From Candidatus Hydrogenedentota bacterium (GTDB lineage: Bacteria > Hydrogenedentota > Hydrogenedentia > Hydrogenedentales > SLHB01), in assembly GCA_013349485.1 (NCBI GenBank), contig DUZM01000007.1, forward strand, positions 1 through 23,922: a DNA stretch of 23,922 nt, written 5' to 3'. The position numbers and the translations under genes were made by a program. The notes below the pieces were generated by a model. That model worked only from the letters and a program-made list of their open reading frames with translations. It did not search any database and had not been told where the DNA came from. This document shows, piece after piece, positions 7,547 through 15,628 of the stretch (within the stretch, counting starts at the first letter, position 1; each line of letters starts with the position of its first letter).

Positions 7547-8523
7547 GCCCGCTCCTCCGTCTCGCCAAGCACATCCGTAATAATCCCGAGCAATTCCCGC
7601 TTGCTGAGTTCGCCCACAAAGCGGTCTTTTCGATACACGGGCAGCTTTACGCTTCGGGTTTGCTTAAACACGTTCAGCGCTTCGATCAGAGAATGGCGCG
7701 GATGCAGGCACGTAGCCGGCTTTTGCGTCGGCGGCGCGAGGTCCGCTCGCGCCGGGGCGGCCACGGAGCCGATGGTTCGGGTCAGCAACGCGAGCTGGAA
7801 CCGGTGTTGGCCGAGAAATTCCTCGACGAATTCGTTTGCGGGGCTTTCGACGAGTTCGGCGGGGGATGCCAACTGCTGCAATTTGCCCTGATCCAACAGG
7901 GCGATGCGGTCGCCCATCTTGACGGCCTCGAATACGTCATGGGTCACAAAGATGATGGTCTTTTGTATTTCCGACTCGAGTTCGAGAAACTCGTTCTGCA
8001 ACTGGTCGCGGGTGATCGGGTCGAGCGCGCCGAACGGTTCGTCCATCAGCACGATTGGCGGGTCGGAGGCCAACGCCCGAGCAACACCGATGCGCTGCCG
8101 TTGCCCGCCGCTGAGTTCACTCGGGTAGCGCGCGCGGAAAAACTCGGGTTTCAGCCCGACCAGCGCGATGAGTTCGTCGATGCGTTTGTCGATGCGGTCT
8201 CGCTCCCACTGGAGCAAGCGGGGGACCACGGCGATATTCTCCGCGACGGTCATGTGTGGGAATAGCCCAATGTGTTGGATCGCGTATCCGATGCTGCGGC
8301 GCAATGCGATGGGGTCCTGCGCCATGACGTCCGCGCCGTCTATGCGGATGTTGCCGTGTGTGGGTTCAATGAGGCGGTTGACCATTTTCATGGTCGTGGT
8401 CTTGCCGGATCCGCTCGTGCCAAGCAGCACCAAGGTTTCCCCCTCCGCCACGGAAAGCGTCAAGTCTTGTACAGCGCGTACGCCGTTCGGAAATACCTTC
8501 GTTACCGAGCCGAACTCAATCAT
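7543..8523 (-). CDS. betaine/choline-type ABC transporter ATP-binding protein
   Basis: A 326-residue ATPase of the OpuA/OpuC/ProV class. Walker A is GTSGSGKT (35-42), the Q-loop lies in AIQHIGLFPH, the signature is LSGGQRQ (137-143), Walker B is IVLMDEP and the switch His is in IIFVTHD. A C-terminal tail of about 60 residues (KPATCLHPRHSLIEALNVF to FVGELSKRELL) looks like a single CBS domain. CBS pairs in this family sense ionic strength or cyclic-di-AMP, and two copies form a full module in the dimer, so osmotic gating is plausible. It overlaps the permease by four bases and lies 22 bases after the methyltransferase gene. Confidence 0.95.
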   Translation of the reverse strand: MIEFGSVTKVFPNGVRAVQDLTLSVAEGETLVLLGTSGSGKTTTMKMVNRLIEPTHGNIRIDGADVMAQDPIALRRSIGYAIQHIGLFPHMTVAENIAVVPRLLQWERDRIDKRIDELIALVGLKPEFFRARYPSELSGGQRQRIGVARALASDPPIVLMDEPFGALDPITRDQLQNEFLELESEIQKTIIFVTHDVFEAVKMGDRIALLDQGKLQQLASPAELVESPANEFVEEFLGQHRFQLALLTRTIGSVAAPARADLAPPTQKPATCLHPRHSLIEALNVFKQTRSVKLPVYRKDRFVGELSKRELLGIITDVLGETEERA

Positions 8524-8545
8524 GAACGTCTCTTCTTCGCAATGC

Positions 8546-9838
8546 TCACCGCTCTTTATCGACTTCGAAGATGCCGACCAGCCCGTGTGCGCAGCCCTGG
8601 CCGCGCTGTAGATTGGTCACGAGATAACGCAACGCGTAGCCCAACTGCGGCTCGATGATGTTCTCGCGCGGCAGACCCAGTCCCAACCAGCCTACGCCCT
8701 CGACGACGAGCTTCATCCGTTCCATCATCTCGCACAGGGCGGGGGGGTAGGACCCCGGAATGGAGGGCGGGCTTCCCTGAAACACGCGGCGTTCTTCGTC
8801 GTACGTGGTGAGCAGTTCGGCGGCGTACCGCACCAGCGCGTTCCAGCAAAGCTGAAGGTGTTCGAAATAATCGTTGAGGAGGTCAAAGCCGGGCTTGGGC
8901 ACGTAGTCAAAGACTAGGTCGGTCAGATCCGTACGGAGATTGACCTCGTGTAATGAGTTGACGGCTTGACGCAAAGGCTGGGCGTGGGCATTGTGCTCGG
9001 CCGTGTCCATGTGCCTGCCGGTCAGCACGGAGCGATCAAAGAAGACAAGTGACTTGATCTCGACTTCGGCCTTCTTGCTGGCTTCCTTTACGATGAGGTC
9101 CACTTCTTGACGACTCATAAGTCGAAGCCAAAGATGCTGCAGCTCTTCCCGGCGCGCTTCCCGTTCTTCCGCGTCATAGATGTAGGACACGACGTAGTCC
9201 ATGTTACGGTTTTCGGACACGTCGTTAGTCCACAACGTTTGCCATTCATACGAGTAGCGTCCTAGCCAGTCGCAGATGATGACGCTGTACTTCTTCGTGC
9301 GGCGCGCAATGTCGGCGAGCAAGGCGACGAGCGTCTCGTCGTCGTTGTGGTGGGAACATGTGCCATAGGAAGAGAAATAGAGGTCGTAGGGCTTCTCATC
9401 CTTGGAGATCGGCAGTCCCATGGTGAAATCGGCCTGCTCGAAGACCATTTTCGGGTCGTCTCCATAGATGCTCCGGGCTTGTCGCAGAAGGTCGCCGCTC
9501 AGGTCCACCCCTTTGTAAACGCCCAGGATTTCGGGGGAGATCAAATCGACCTCGACCTGCTCGAGGTCGGCGTCGCGCTGCCGCACCCCCATGAGCAACT
9601 CGTAGCCGTCGGCGCCGCCGCACCCGAGATCCATGATTCGGAGCCGGCGCATTTGCTGCCGACAGCGCTCGATGAGCTTGTGGAGGTGCGGTCGCAGGAA
9701 TTGGCGCGTGATCTCATCTTCCCAATAACGGCGCACGTTGTCGTATTTGCCGATTAGGCCGCTCTTCTTGGCGTAGAGGCCGCTCTTGACGGCTTCGCCA
9801 TAGGCGACCATTTGTTCCTCGTGTGTCACGGCTGCCAT
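8546..9838 (-). CDS. class I SAM-dependent methyltransferase, substrate unknown
   Basis: A 430-residue cytosolic protein. The Rossmann-type methyltransferase core occupies about residues 30-200, with glycine motif I IMDLGCGGADG (68-78), the acidic ribose ligand in GVDLSGDLLRQA (Asp112), motif II around EQADFTMGLP and post-motif YDLYFSSYGTCSH. The remaining 230 residues are a charged, mostly helical region (many E, R, K) that I cannot assign, ending in a compact GVGWLGLGLPRENIIEP segment. It lies six bases after the MttB1 stop and directly upstream of the importer, so it probably acts on the same compound or its product. It could make or modify an N-methylated amine. It is not recognisably one of the standard glycine/sarcosine N-methyltransferases, and the family beyond the fold is unknown. 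Confidence 0.8.
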   Translation of the reverse strand: MAAVTHEEQMVAYGEAVKSGLYAKKSGLIGKYDNVRRYWEDEITRQFLRPHLHKLIERCRQQMRRLRIMDLGCGGADGYELLMGVRQRDADLEQVEVDLISPEILGVYKGVDLSGDLLRQARSIYGDDPKMVFEQADFTMGLPISKDEKPYDLYFSSYGTCSHHNDDETLVALLADIARRTKKYSVIICDWLGRYSYEWQTLWTNDVSENRNMDYVVSYIYDAEEREARREELQHLWLRLMSRQEVDLIVKEASKKAEVEIKSLVFFDRSVLTGRHMDTAEHNAHAQPLRQAVNSLHEVNLRTDLTDLVFDYVPKPGFDLLNDYFEHLQLCWNALVRYAAELLTTYDEERRVFQGSPPSIPGSYPPALCEMMERMKLVVEGVGWLGLGLPRENIIEPQLGYALRYLVTNLQRGQGCAHGLVGIFEVDKER

Positions 9839-9844
9839 GGCTCG

Positions 9845-11335
9845 TCAATCTCCGCAGGACTGCAGCGTTTGCGGCAACACGCCCGGGATCTCAGCGCGGA
9901 TGTGTTTCTGGAGGTCTTCCGGCAGGGGATTGCGCGGCCATTCGAGGATTTCGCGGTAGCGGCGGTGCGCGGCGTACAGCGCGCCCGCGTCGCCATCTTC
10001 CAAGGGATAACGCACATAAACCGGATCGTATGACGGCATCGGGAGGTTGTACACGTAGGTCTTGTGGGGGGTATTCATGATCTCCCGCACAAGAGCCAGG
10101 ACCTCATCCTGTCGGGCTTGGGTAACGTTGGATTCCTCGAACGTGCGCTTGATGATGCCGATGTGCGCGTCGTCCAGCACCGCCTGCTCAGGGCAGAAGA
10201 TGTTGGTGCGATCCAGGAGTCCGAAGGCGTAATGGACGTACTGGGCGCCGCTGCGGGGCACCTCCATAAGCGTCAGCATCTTCTCGACCGTGGCTTGGAT
10301 GCCAGGCGCGGTTGTGTCGCCCACGCCGGCCGTCGAGTAGCAGGGCAAGTGGTAGTACCGGGCCATTTGTGCGCAGTCCTGATTATAGTGGTTGAATTCC
10401 GGGGCGCCGTACATATCGTTGAGATTGTCTAGGCGTGTGCGTACCGGCACGCTGCCGTAGAGCACGGGAGCGCCGGGGGACACGAGCTGCGTCAGCGTGA
10501 CGCCTGCCAGAATCTCGGCGTTGATTTGCGCAACGATTCCGAACTCGTCGAAGGGGCCCGTGGCGCCGGCCATGGGACAGCTCGACACCACGAGCGGTAC
10601 CCCGCGCTTCGCGATGGCGAGAGTCTTGGCCGTTGTATCATCGACGAATTGGAGGGGACTTTTGACAAGACATGCGATGAAGGAGAGCACGGGTTCCTTT
10701 TCGAATGTTTCTTTGCCGCCCGCGACGATTTCGCCCAAGCGAATGACGTCATCCAAGGCGGATAGGCTGGTCAGGCCCCCTTGAACATGCTTTGTGATGT
10801 TGGCCAGGCTCGCAAGGAATTTGTTGACGTCCTTGTTTTCTACCGTAACTTCCTCGTCCTGGATATTTACGTTACGGATAAAGAAGTCTAGGTGTTCGAG
10901 CTTATCGCATAGGTGGGCCGAATCGGCCAGCCGGCGAATTGAGCCTTTCCGTTGCCCGAAGCGGGGATGGGGTCCGTCGAAGGAGACCTCCAGCCAGATA
11001 TTCGTTTCCGAGCCGCTGCCGAAACGAACCCGAGGCTCGGCCGCATCGAGCACGAGGCGGTTGTCCGGATCCCGTGCGCCCAGCGTAACAATGGACGGCG
11101 CGGCGTTCAGGGCGCCATCCACGAGCCCCGCGTGGATTCGTACCCTGCGGCATTCGCCGGCGTCCTCGACGCGCGCCCCGGCATTTCGGAAGATGTTTGT
11201 GGCCTCGTCATTGAAACATAGCAGGCCGGGATCCTCTAACAGTGCCCGCGATACGTCGTCGACGAGCCGCACCTGATCTTCGGAAAGTCTGTGATGGGGA
11301 TCGACCAAAACGCCTTCACGTTGGTTGATATGCAT
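9845..11335 (-). CDS. MttB-family (trimethylamine methyltransferase-like) protein, paralogue 1
   Basis: A 496-residue protein of the MttB superfamily (PF06253), TIM-barrel enzymes that transfer a methyl group from a quaternary or tertiary amine to a corrinoid protein. Family landmarks include the N-terminal DDVSRALLEDPGLLCFNDEA helix region, VRFGSGSETNIW, VVSSCPMAGATGPFDEFG and CYSTAGVGDTTAPGIQA. The frame has no internal TAG, so this is a non-pyrrolysine member like MtgB, the glycine betaine enzyme, and not the pyrrolysine trimethylamine enzyme. ATG 11335 is chosen over the frame's first ATG (11470) because AAGGGAAAAG precedes it and it leaves the upstream gene intact. The adjacent betaine importer supports a quaternary-amine substrate. 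No corrinoid partner gene is in the window. Confidence 0.93.
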   Translation of the reverse strand: MHINQREGVLVDPHHRLSEDQVRLVDDVSRALLEDPGLLCFNDEATNIFRNAGARVEDAGECRRVRIHAGLVDGALNAAPSIVTLGARDPDNRLVLDAAEPRVRFGSGSETNIWLEVSFDGPHPRFGQRKGSIRRLADSAHLCDKLEHLDFFIRNVNIQDEEVTVENKDVNKFLASLANITKHVQGGLTSLSALDDVIRLGEIVAGGKETFEKEPVLSFIACLVKSPLQFVDDTTAKTLAIAKRGVPLVVSSCPMAGATGPFDEFGIVAQINAEILAGVTLTQLVSPGAPVLYGSVPVRTRLDNLNDMYGAPEFNHYNQDCAQMARYYHLPCYSTAGVGDTTAPGIQATVEKMLTLMEVPRSGAQYVHYAFGLLDRTNIFCPEQAVLDDAHIGIIKRTFEESNVTQARQDEVLALVREIMNTPHKTYVYNLPMPSYDPVYVRYPLEDGDAGALYAAHRRYREILEWPRNPLPEDLQKHIRAEIPGVLPQTLQSCGD

Positions 11336-11351
11336 GCCGGTCTTTTCCCTT

Positions 11352-11744
11352 CTAGTTTTGCGTTGGAGTCGGCGGTTCGCCAGAGTGCGACAACCGTTCT
11401 TCGACGGTCGCTTCATCCAGGGGGGCGATAAGAAAATCGGAGTCCGCAATACGCCTGACCTCGTTGCCAATGTGCATCTGATACCGGGTGATCACAGCAA
11501 GCAACGGCACGTTTCTAAACTCTCGCCGGTTTCGTATTTCCAGGCACGTACGCACGACGGCCTGCTTTTCCTTCTTCCGGGCGGAAACGGCTACGGCGTC
11601 GGGCGAACACGCACGGACCTCTCGCTCATCCAGCCGATCAGTCGTGACCTCGATGCAGTTCCAGGACGCCATTCGGGCCCGCAGCGCTTGCGCCTCTTCG
11701 GGGTCGAAGTCTATCAAGAGCATCGTTTGTCGGCGTTCAGTCAC
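11352..11744 (-). CDS. degenerate receiver (CheY-like) domain protein
   Basis: A 130-residue stand-alone domain with receiver architecture. The first strand is MLLIDFDPEEAQAL with acidic residues at 12 and 14. The third strand is PDAVAVSARK, where the phospho-acceptor Asp is replaced by Ser54. The fourth strand is VPLLAVIT and the fifth DFLIAPLD, where Ala107 replaces the conserved Lys. It cannot be phosphorylated in the normal way and is probably a protein-binding module. It overlaps the PRC-barrel gene by eight bases and ends 16 bases before MttB1. A similar protein opens the same gene string (17297). Confidence 0.72.
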   Translation of the reverse strand: MTERRQTMLLIDFDPEEAQALRARMASWNCIEVTTDRLDEREVRACSPDAVAVSARKKEKQAVVRTCLEIRNRREFRNVPLLAVITRYQMHIGNEVRRIADSDFLIAPLDEATVEERLSHSGEPPTPTQN

Positions 11745-12504
11745 GGACTATACCCTCGCCGCGAGACGCATCGTGATACCTTTGAATAGCGTTGTCGTAG
11801 TACGCGGCCACGCTCCGGCCCAACTCCCCTTCAAGCGTCTCGCGGCCCTCGATCTTCGGCGCCTCGGAGACGATACGCACTGGAACGCTCAGGGTAAGCG
11901 TCTTTGCTTCCCATTGAACCGGGTCAGCCAGCGCGACGGGCGCCGCCACCCGCGTCTTCCGAGTCTTTAGCCGGACCACGACCAGTCGTTGATCCCAATA
12001 ACCGTCTTCCACAAGAAAATCGGACAGCGTCCCTGCCTTTCCGTCAGCGCCCTGAACGGCAAATCCCTGGATTTCCTTGAACTGATGGAGCGCTTTGAGG
12101 ACGGTCCCGCTTTTCTTTGCGCGGCCTGTTTGAGAGGGGACAAGCTTCATGCCAAATGACGGGGACAACGTCGGTTCCGACGGCCTCCCCAACGGCAACT
12201 CGAAGTGCCGGTAGATTGCCTCTTCTTCCCGACGGCTCGTCACCGAGTCCGCGACCAACGGCTGTATCTGCGATATTTCCTGTTTCGTGCAGTACACTTG
12301 GAGCACACGTTCTGACAAAGAGGTCTTGTCAAAAGCAACGGGGGGTACTACGAGCCATTTGCCCGGCATGAATCCCGAGGAATCCAGCACAAAATAGCGG
12401 GTGGTCCACTCGACGGCGTCGAAACAGAAGTCGACGACTTCGCCGATGGCGCCGTCGTATGCTTGGACCTCGATGCCAATTAGTGATTCCATGCTTCGCA
12501 GCAT
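11737..12504 (-). CDS. PRC-barrel domain protein, two copies
   Basis: A 255-residue soluble protein. A PRC-barrel at about residues 5-60 (SLIGIEVQAYDGAIGEVVDF, then KWLVVPP) is followed by a linker and a second one at about 140-205 (IQGFAVQGADGKAGTLSDFL, WDQRLVVVRL). PRC-barrels are small beta domains seen in RimM and photosynthetic reaction-centre H subunits that bind RNA, protein or membrane partners. GGGGAG sits about eight bases before ATG 12504. It overlaps the following receiver-like gene by eight bases, so the two are co-translated and may form a complex. Its role beside amine methyltransferases is unknown. Confidence 0.83.
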   Translation of the reverse strand: MLRSMESLIGIEVQAYDGAIGEVVDFCFDAVEWTTRYFVLDSSGFMPGKWLVVPPVAFDKTSLSERVLQVYCTKQEISQIQPLVADSVTSRREEEAIYRHFELPLGRPSEPTLSPSFGMKLVPSQTGRAKKSGTVLKALHQFKEIQGFAVQGADGKAGTLSDFLVEDGYWDQRLVVVRLKTRKTRVAAPVALADPVQWEAKTLTLSVPVRIVSEAPKIEGRETLEGELGRSVAAYYDNAIQRYHDASRGEGIVRD

Positions 12505-12596
12505 GCTTCACGCTCCCCTCGGCCCGCTCGACCCCGTGCGGCCATGCGTTTCGGCTCTACACATGAAAGCCAAGGCGCCGATATCTTGGTCAACGG

Positions 12597-12737
12597 TTAC
12601 GCGCTAGGATTAGACGTGGACGTGCTAGGCACCTCGACGGTGCTCTTGCACTTCGGACATTGCCCCTTCTTGCCGGCCATTTCATCGGACGCCGTCAACA
12701 GCTCGTTACATTGTGGGCAGTTGAACTCGATGGACAT
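12597..12737 (-). CDS. 46-residue zinc-ribbon protein
   Basis: A small protein with two zinc knuckles, CPQC (residues 7-10) and CPKC (27-30), separated by ELLTASDEMAGKKGQ. It starts MSIEFNCPQCNELL and ends in a Ser/Thr-rich tail STSTSNPSA. AAGGAGA is correctly spaced before ATG 12737. The pattern is like the short zinc ribbons at the N-terminus of many regulatory proteins and like LysW amino-group carriers, but the acidic EDWGE-type C-terminus of LysW is absent, so a carrier role is not supported. It lies between the MttB2 and PRC-barrel genes in the same direction. It may be an adaptor or metal-binding accessory. Confidence 0.85.
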   Translation of the reverse strand: MSIEFNCPQCNELLTASDEMAGKKGQCPKCKSTVEVPSTSTSNPSA

Positions 12738-12772
12738 GATTCGTCTCCTTTCCGGTTTTCCTCGATCGGCGA

Positions 12773-14239
12773 TCAGGCCGCTCGACTCGATGTCCTAATT
12801 CGCCAGAAACGGCTCAAGATTTCCCCTCGAACATCGGCATCCACTTGCGTCTGAAGGTCTGTGTCGCGTACCGACTGCACAATGGCCTTGGCGCGGGCGT
12901 AGGCGCCGTCATCGGGCTTCATTTGCTCGGCGCGGTCCCGGTTCGCCAGGCGGGGGACGTAGAACTCGTCGTTCATATGCGTGAGGGTGTGGGCCTCGAC
13001 CATGAAATGGCCGCCGGGACCTCGGTCAATGATGAGGTCAGCGGCAAGCGTGTCTGCGGTGACCTCAATGCCACGGAGCACGCGTTGACACATACCCAGA
13101 ATCTCGTTGTCAATCACAAGTTTTTCGTACGATACGGTCAGGTCGGCATCCATAAGACCGGCGACGTCATGGATGTAGTTCGCGCCGCTCATGGCCACGA
13201 GCAGACTCGACATGGCGCTCTCATAGGCGGCCTGAATGTCCGTCGCCTTGGCGTCTGTGGTGCCGCCCGTCGAGTAAAGTGGGAGTTCGAGGCGCTGGGC
13301 CACTTGGGCTACGGCCGCGTTGATCATGGCCCGCTCGATGGCTCCGCCGACGTGATTCATCGTCTTCAGATTCGTGATCGAGCCCGCGCTGCCGCAGATG
13401 CCCGGGGCTCCCTTATTGACGCTTTGGACGAGCGTTATGCCTCCCAGTGTTTCGGCCACGTGGGTGAGCACGTTTCCGGCCAGCGTGATCGGAGAAGTCG
13501 TGCCGCAGATGGGTTCGGTGGGAATTACGACGGGAAGTCCCTGTTCGGCCAGGTAACAGGTCATATCGCCGTAATCCGCGTCGATCTTGAATGGGCTGAT
13601 AATCAGCGTGATGAAAGACAAGAACGGCTTTTTCCGCAAGGCTTGGGGTCCGCCAGCGATCAAATGCGCCATGTCGACGACCTTGCGGCATCCTCTTAAC
13701 GAGTACACGCCGCCCATGATGTGCTTGGTGGTGTTGTCGAACGAATGAAAGAAGCGGTTCACATCGATCTCGTCTTTGTTCTGAATCTCGTTGGGAAACA
13801 CGTTGATCGTGAAGACGTGGATGTTCTCGAGGGCTTGAACCAGCCGGGCATTCAAGACAACGTCGTCCACGGTGGAAGGGCGTCGTTGCCCGGTATCGGG
13901 ATCGATCACGTAGATTGCCGTGCCCCCCGTGCCGTAGTGGACTCGATTCTTGGCCAACACGACGTCGTGTTTACCGTCCCGCGAGTAGAGGGTGATCGAG
14001 GAAGGGTTCGAGTCGATGGCGTCCTCGACCATAGTGCGCGGGAAACGCACCAACCGGGCGTCTTCATCCACGTTGGCGCCGGCGCGTCTGAGGATGTCCC
14101 GCGCCGTATCGGAATACACGGCCATGCCGCTTTGCTCGAGGATTCGAAATGCCTCCTCGATGATGCGATCTACGCTAGGTTCCGCAAGCGGTTTGTAGAG
14201 CGAGGCGGGAATGCCGCCCCGTGCAGCAGGGAAATACAT
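12773..14239 (-). CDS. MttB-family methyltransferase, paralogue 2
   Basis: A 488-residue MttB superfamily protein, clearly divergent from paralogue 1. Landmarks are EEAFRILEQSGMAVYSDTA near the N-terminus, VHYGTGGTAIYVID (100-113), TTKHIMGGVYS, TEPICGTTSPITLAGN, LPLYSTGGTTDAK and a C-terminal PGGHFMVEAHTLTHM. There is no in-frame TAG, so it does not use pyrrolysine. AAGGAGAAC lies eight bases before the ATG. The gene is 18 bases after the GCS2-like gene. Likely work: methyl transfer from a betaine-like substrate to cobalamin; two paralogues could handle successive steps or different amines. The substrate is inferred from the nearby importer. Confidence 0.94.
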   Translation of the reverse strand: MYFPAARGGIPASLYKPLAEPSVDRIIEEAFRILEQSGMAVYSDTARDILRRAGANVDEDARLVRFPRTMVEDAIDSNPSSITLYSRDGKHDVVLAKNRVHYGTGGTAIYVIDPDTGQRRPSTVDDVVLNARLVQALENIHVFTINVFPNEIQNKDEIDVNRFFHSFDNTTKHIMGGVYSLRGCRKVVDMAHLIAGGPQALRKKPFLSFITLIISPFKIDADYGDMTCYLAEQGLPVVIPTEPICGTTSPITLAGNVLTHVAETLGGITLVQSVNKGAPGICGSAGSITNLKTMNHVGGAIERAMINAAVAQVAQRLELPLYSTGGTTDAKATDIQAAYESAMSSLLVAMSGANYIHDVAGLMDADLTVSYEKLVIDNEILGMCQRVLRGIEVTADTLAADLIIDRGPGGHFMVEAHTLTHMNDEFYVPRLANRDRAEQMKPDDGAYARAKAIVQSVRDTDLQTQVDADVRGEILSRFWRIRTSSRAA

Positions 14240-14257
14240 GCCAACGTTCTCCTTTTG

Positions 14258-15628
14258 TCAAAGACTGCGCGCCTCAACAAGCCCTTGAATGCCTTGGGTC
14301 TTGAAAAGCTCTACGGCAGCCGCGCTCGGACACACGGCGGAGTCAAGGCGTTGTTTCAGCGGCTCGAGGAACTGCTCCTCGCCCAGGCCGCGCTTTCTCA
14401 GTCCGCGTTCAGCGATCTCTATCGTTCGGGTCGCCAACGTGCGAAGGGAAAGGCCGTTTACGGCGCCGAGCAGAACCTTTTCGCACGCGGCGTCGCGCGT
14501 TTGGCGAAGTGTTTGCCAGTCGTACGCGCGAAGTTCTTCCCAGGCTTCATCGGATTCCGAAGTCAACCCCAAGGTCAGTGCGGCCGGACAGAGCAGGGAA
14601 TCTGCAGGTTGCTGATCGAAAACGCGATTCTCCACGGTGTAGTAGCGGCTGATCCGTGCGTTGAACCAATAGCACGAGTTGTGGAGTTCCACGTCTTCAG
14701 GCAAGGGGATTATTTTCACTTCTTCGCCGTCCAGGTTCGCGGCGCGCGCCGTGTCTTGACTGAAATAGTCTGCAAAGGAAGCATACTCTCGGGGGATCAG
14801 GGGCTGCCCATCGCGCTGCACGTACACGGGCTCGAGTTCCGTTACAAACCGGCAGTAGTCCAGCATGTCCTCGAAAGGCCGTTTGGGCACCCCGACGCGT
14901 CCCGCGGCGGGTTCCCACCAGTCCCAGAGTTTCTCGGACACGCATTGGAGACGCGGGTCCACTTCGTTGCGCCAGACACTCGAGTTGGCCGTCAAAGCTA
15001 TTTGCGCCCCCGCAAACCCATTTAACACATTGACGGCTTGGATGACGCTCTCGGGCGGCACGCTGATGTGTACGTGACTTGCGGCATTGATCGTGAATAA
15101 GTGCACGTCATCGCCCCGCTCGGGGGGGATAACTTCGTTCGAGGGAAAGGCGATGTCCCAGAAGCTGGATCGCGCCTTTTTCATTAAAAGATCCTTGCTG
15201 GGCGGCGTGACGGGGTGAATCCCGTAGCCAAGGAAACGCACGTCGCGTTGCTCGGAAAAGAAGCGGAGTTCCTGCACAAGATCCTCGAGGTCGGCTTGAA
15301 GCTGGTGTAGGTCGCCCACATGCGCCAACGCAAACTCGGGCTTTGGGTATCCCGTTTCGTACGAGGCGATCGTGTCGTTTCTCTCTCCTGGCTTTCGCGC
15401 CCCCACAATCCTTCCCGTGAGTGCGTCTTCGACGGGGCGCCAGCCCCGCGTGCAGAGGAATTCCCACAGCGAAAACAGCTTATCTTGGCTCACGGCGGTT
15501 CCGTCTGGGTTTACGAACGGGAACTTGAGTTCCGCCCCGATCCGGACCTTTCCAGGCGCGATATCGGCGGTTGGGTCGCAGATGCCGCTCTGAAAACGTT
15601 CGTAGATTGCTGCCCACGCGGTCTTCAT
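14258..15628 (-). CDS. GCS2-type glutamate-cysteine ligase-like enzyme
   Basis: A 456-residue protein of the carboxylate-amine ligase family GCS2 (PF04107), the plant/proteobacterial type of gamma-glutamylcysteine synthetase. Supporting motifs are IGAELKFPFVNPDG (metal- and glutamate-binding Glu), YETGYPKPEFALAHVGDLHQ, VRFLGYGIHP, AASHVHISVP and ENRVFDQQPAD near the end of the catalytic core. These enzymes activate glutamate as gamma-glutamyl phosphate and join it to an amine. The start overlaps the stop of proA by four bases. No glutathione synthetase lies nearby. The pairing with ProA, which reduces gamma-glutamyl phosphate, raises the possibility that this ligase supplies that intermediate; an EgtA-like or other gamma-glutamyl amide role is equally open. 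Confidence 0.85.
   Translation of the reverse strand: MKTAWAAIYERFQSGICDPTADIAPGKVRIGAELKFPFVNPDGTAVSQDKLFSLWEFLCTRGWRPVEDALTGRIVGARKPGERNDTIASYETGYPKPEFALAHVGDLHQLQADLEDLVQELRFFSEQRDVRFLGYGIHPVTPPSKDLLMKKARSSFWDIAFPSNEVIPPERGDDVHLFTINAASHVHISVPPESVIQAVNVLNGFAGAQIALTANSSVWRNEVDPRLQCVSEKLWDWWEPAAGRVGVPKRPFEDMLDYCRFVTELEPVYVQRDGQPLIPREYASFADYFSQDTARAANLDGEEVKIIPLPEDVELHNSCYWFNARISRYYTVENRVFDQQPADSLLCPAALTLGLTSESDEAWEELRAYDWQTLRQTRDAACEKVLLGAVNGLSLRTLATRTIEIAERGLRKRGLGEEQFLEPLKQRLDSAVCPSAAAVELFKTQGIQGLVEARSL

Noticed and set aside
6995..7891. 298-codon + frame opposite the importer genes
   Set aside because: The product is a Glu/Arg/His-rich mix without domains, and the opposite strand encodes a complete permease and ATPase.
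12597..12737. LysW amino-group carrier
   Set aside because: The zinc knuckles fit, but the C-terminal EDWGE-type tail needed for carrier function is absent.
9845..14239. Pyrrolysine (in-frame TAG) in the MttB genes
   Set aside because: Both frames run full length with no internal stop and end at ordinary stops, so they are non-pyrrolysine members.
13721..15025. 434-codon frame on the + strand opposite MttB2 and the GCS2-like gene
   Set aside because: It is antisense to two clearly recognisable genes, and its translation shows no family motif. It is a codon-usage shadow.
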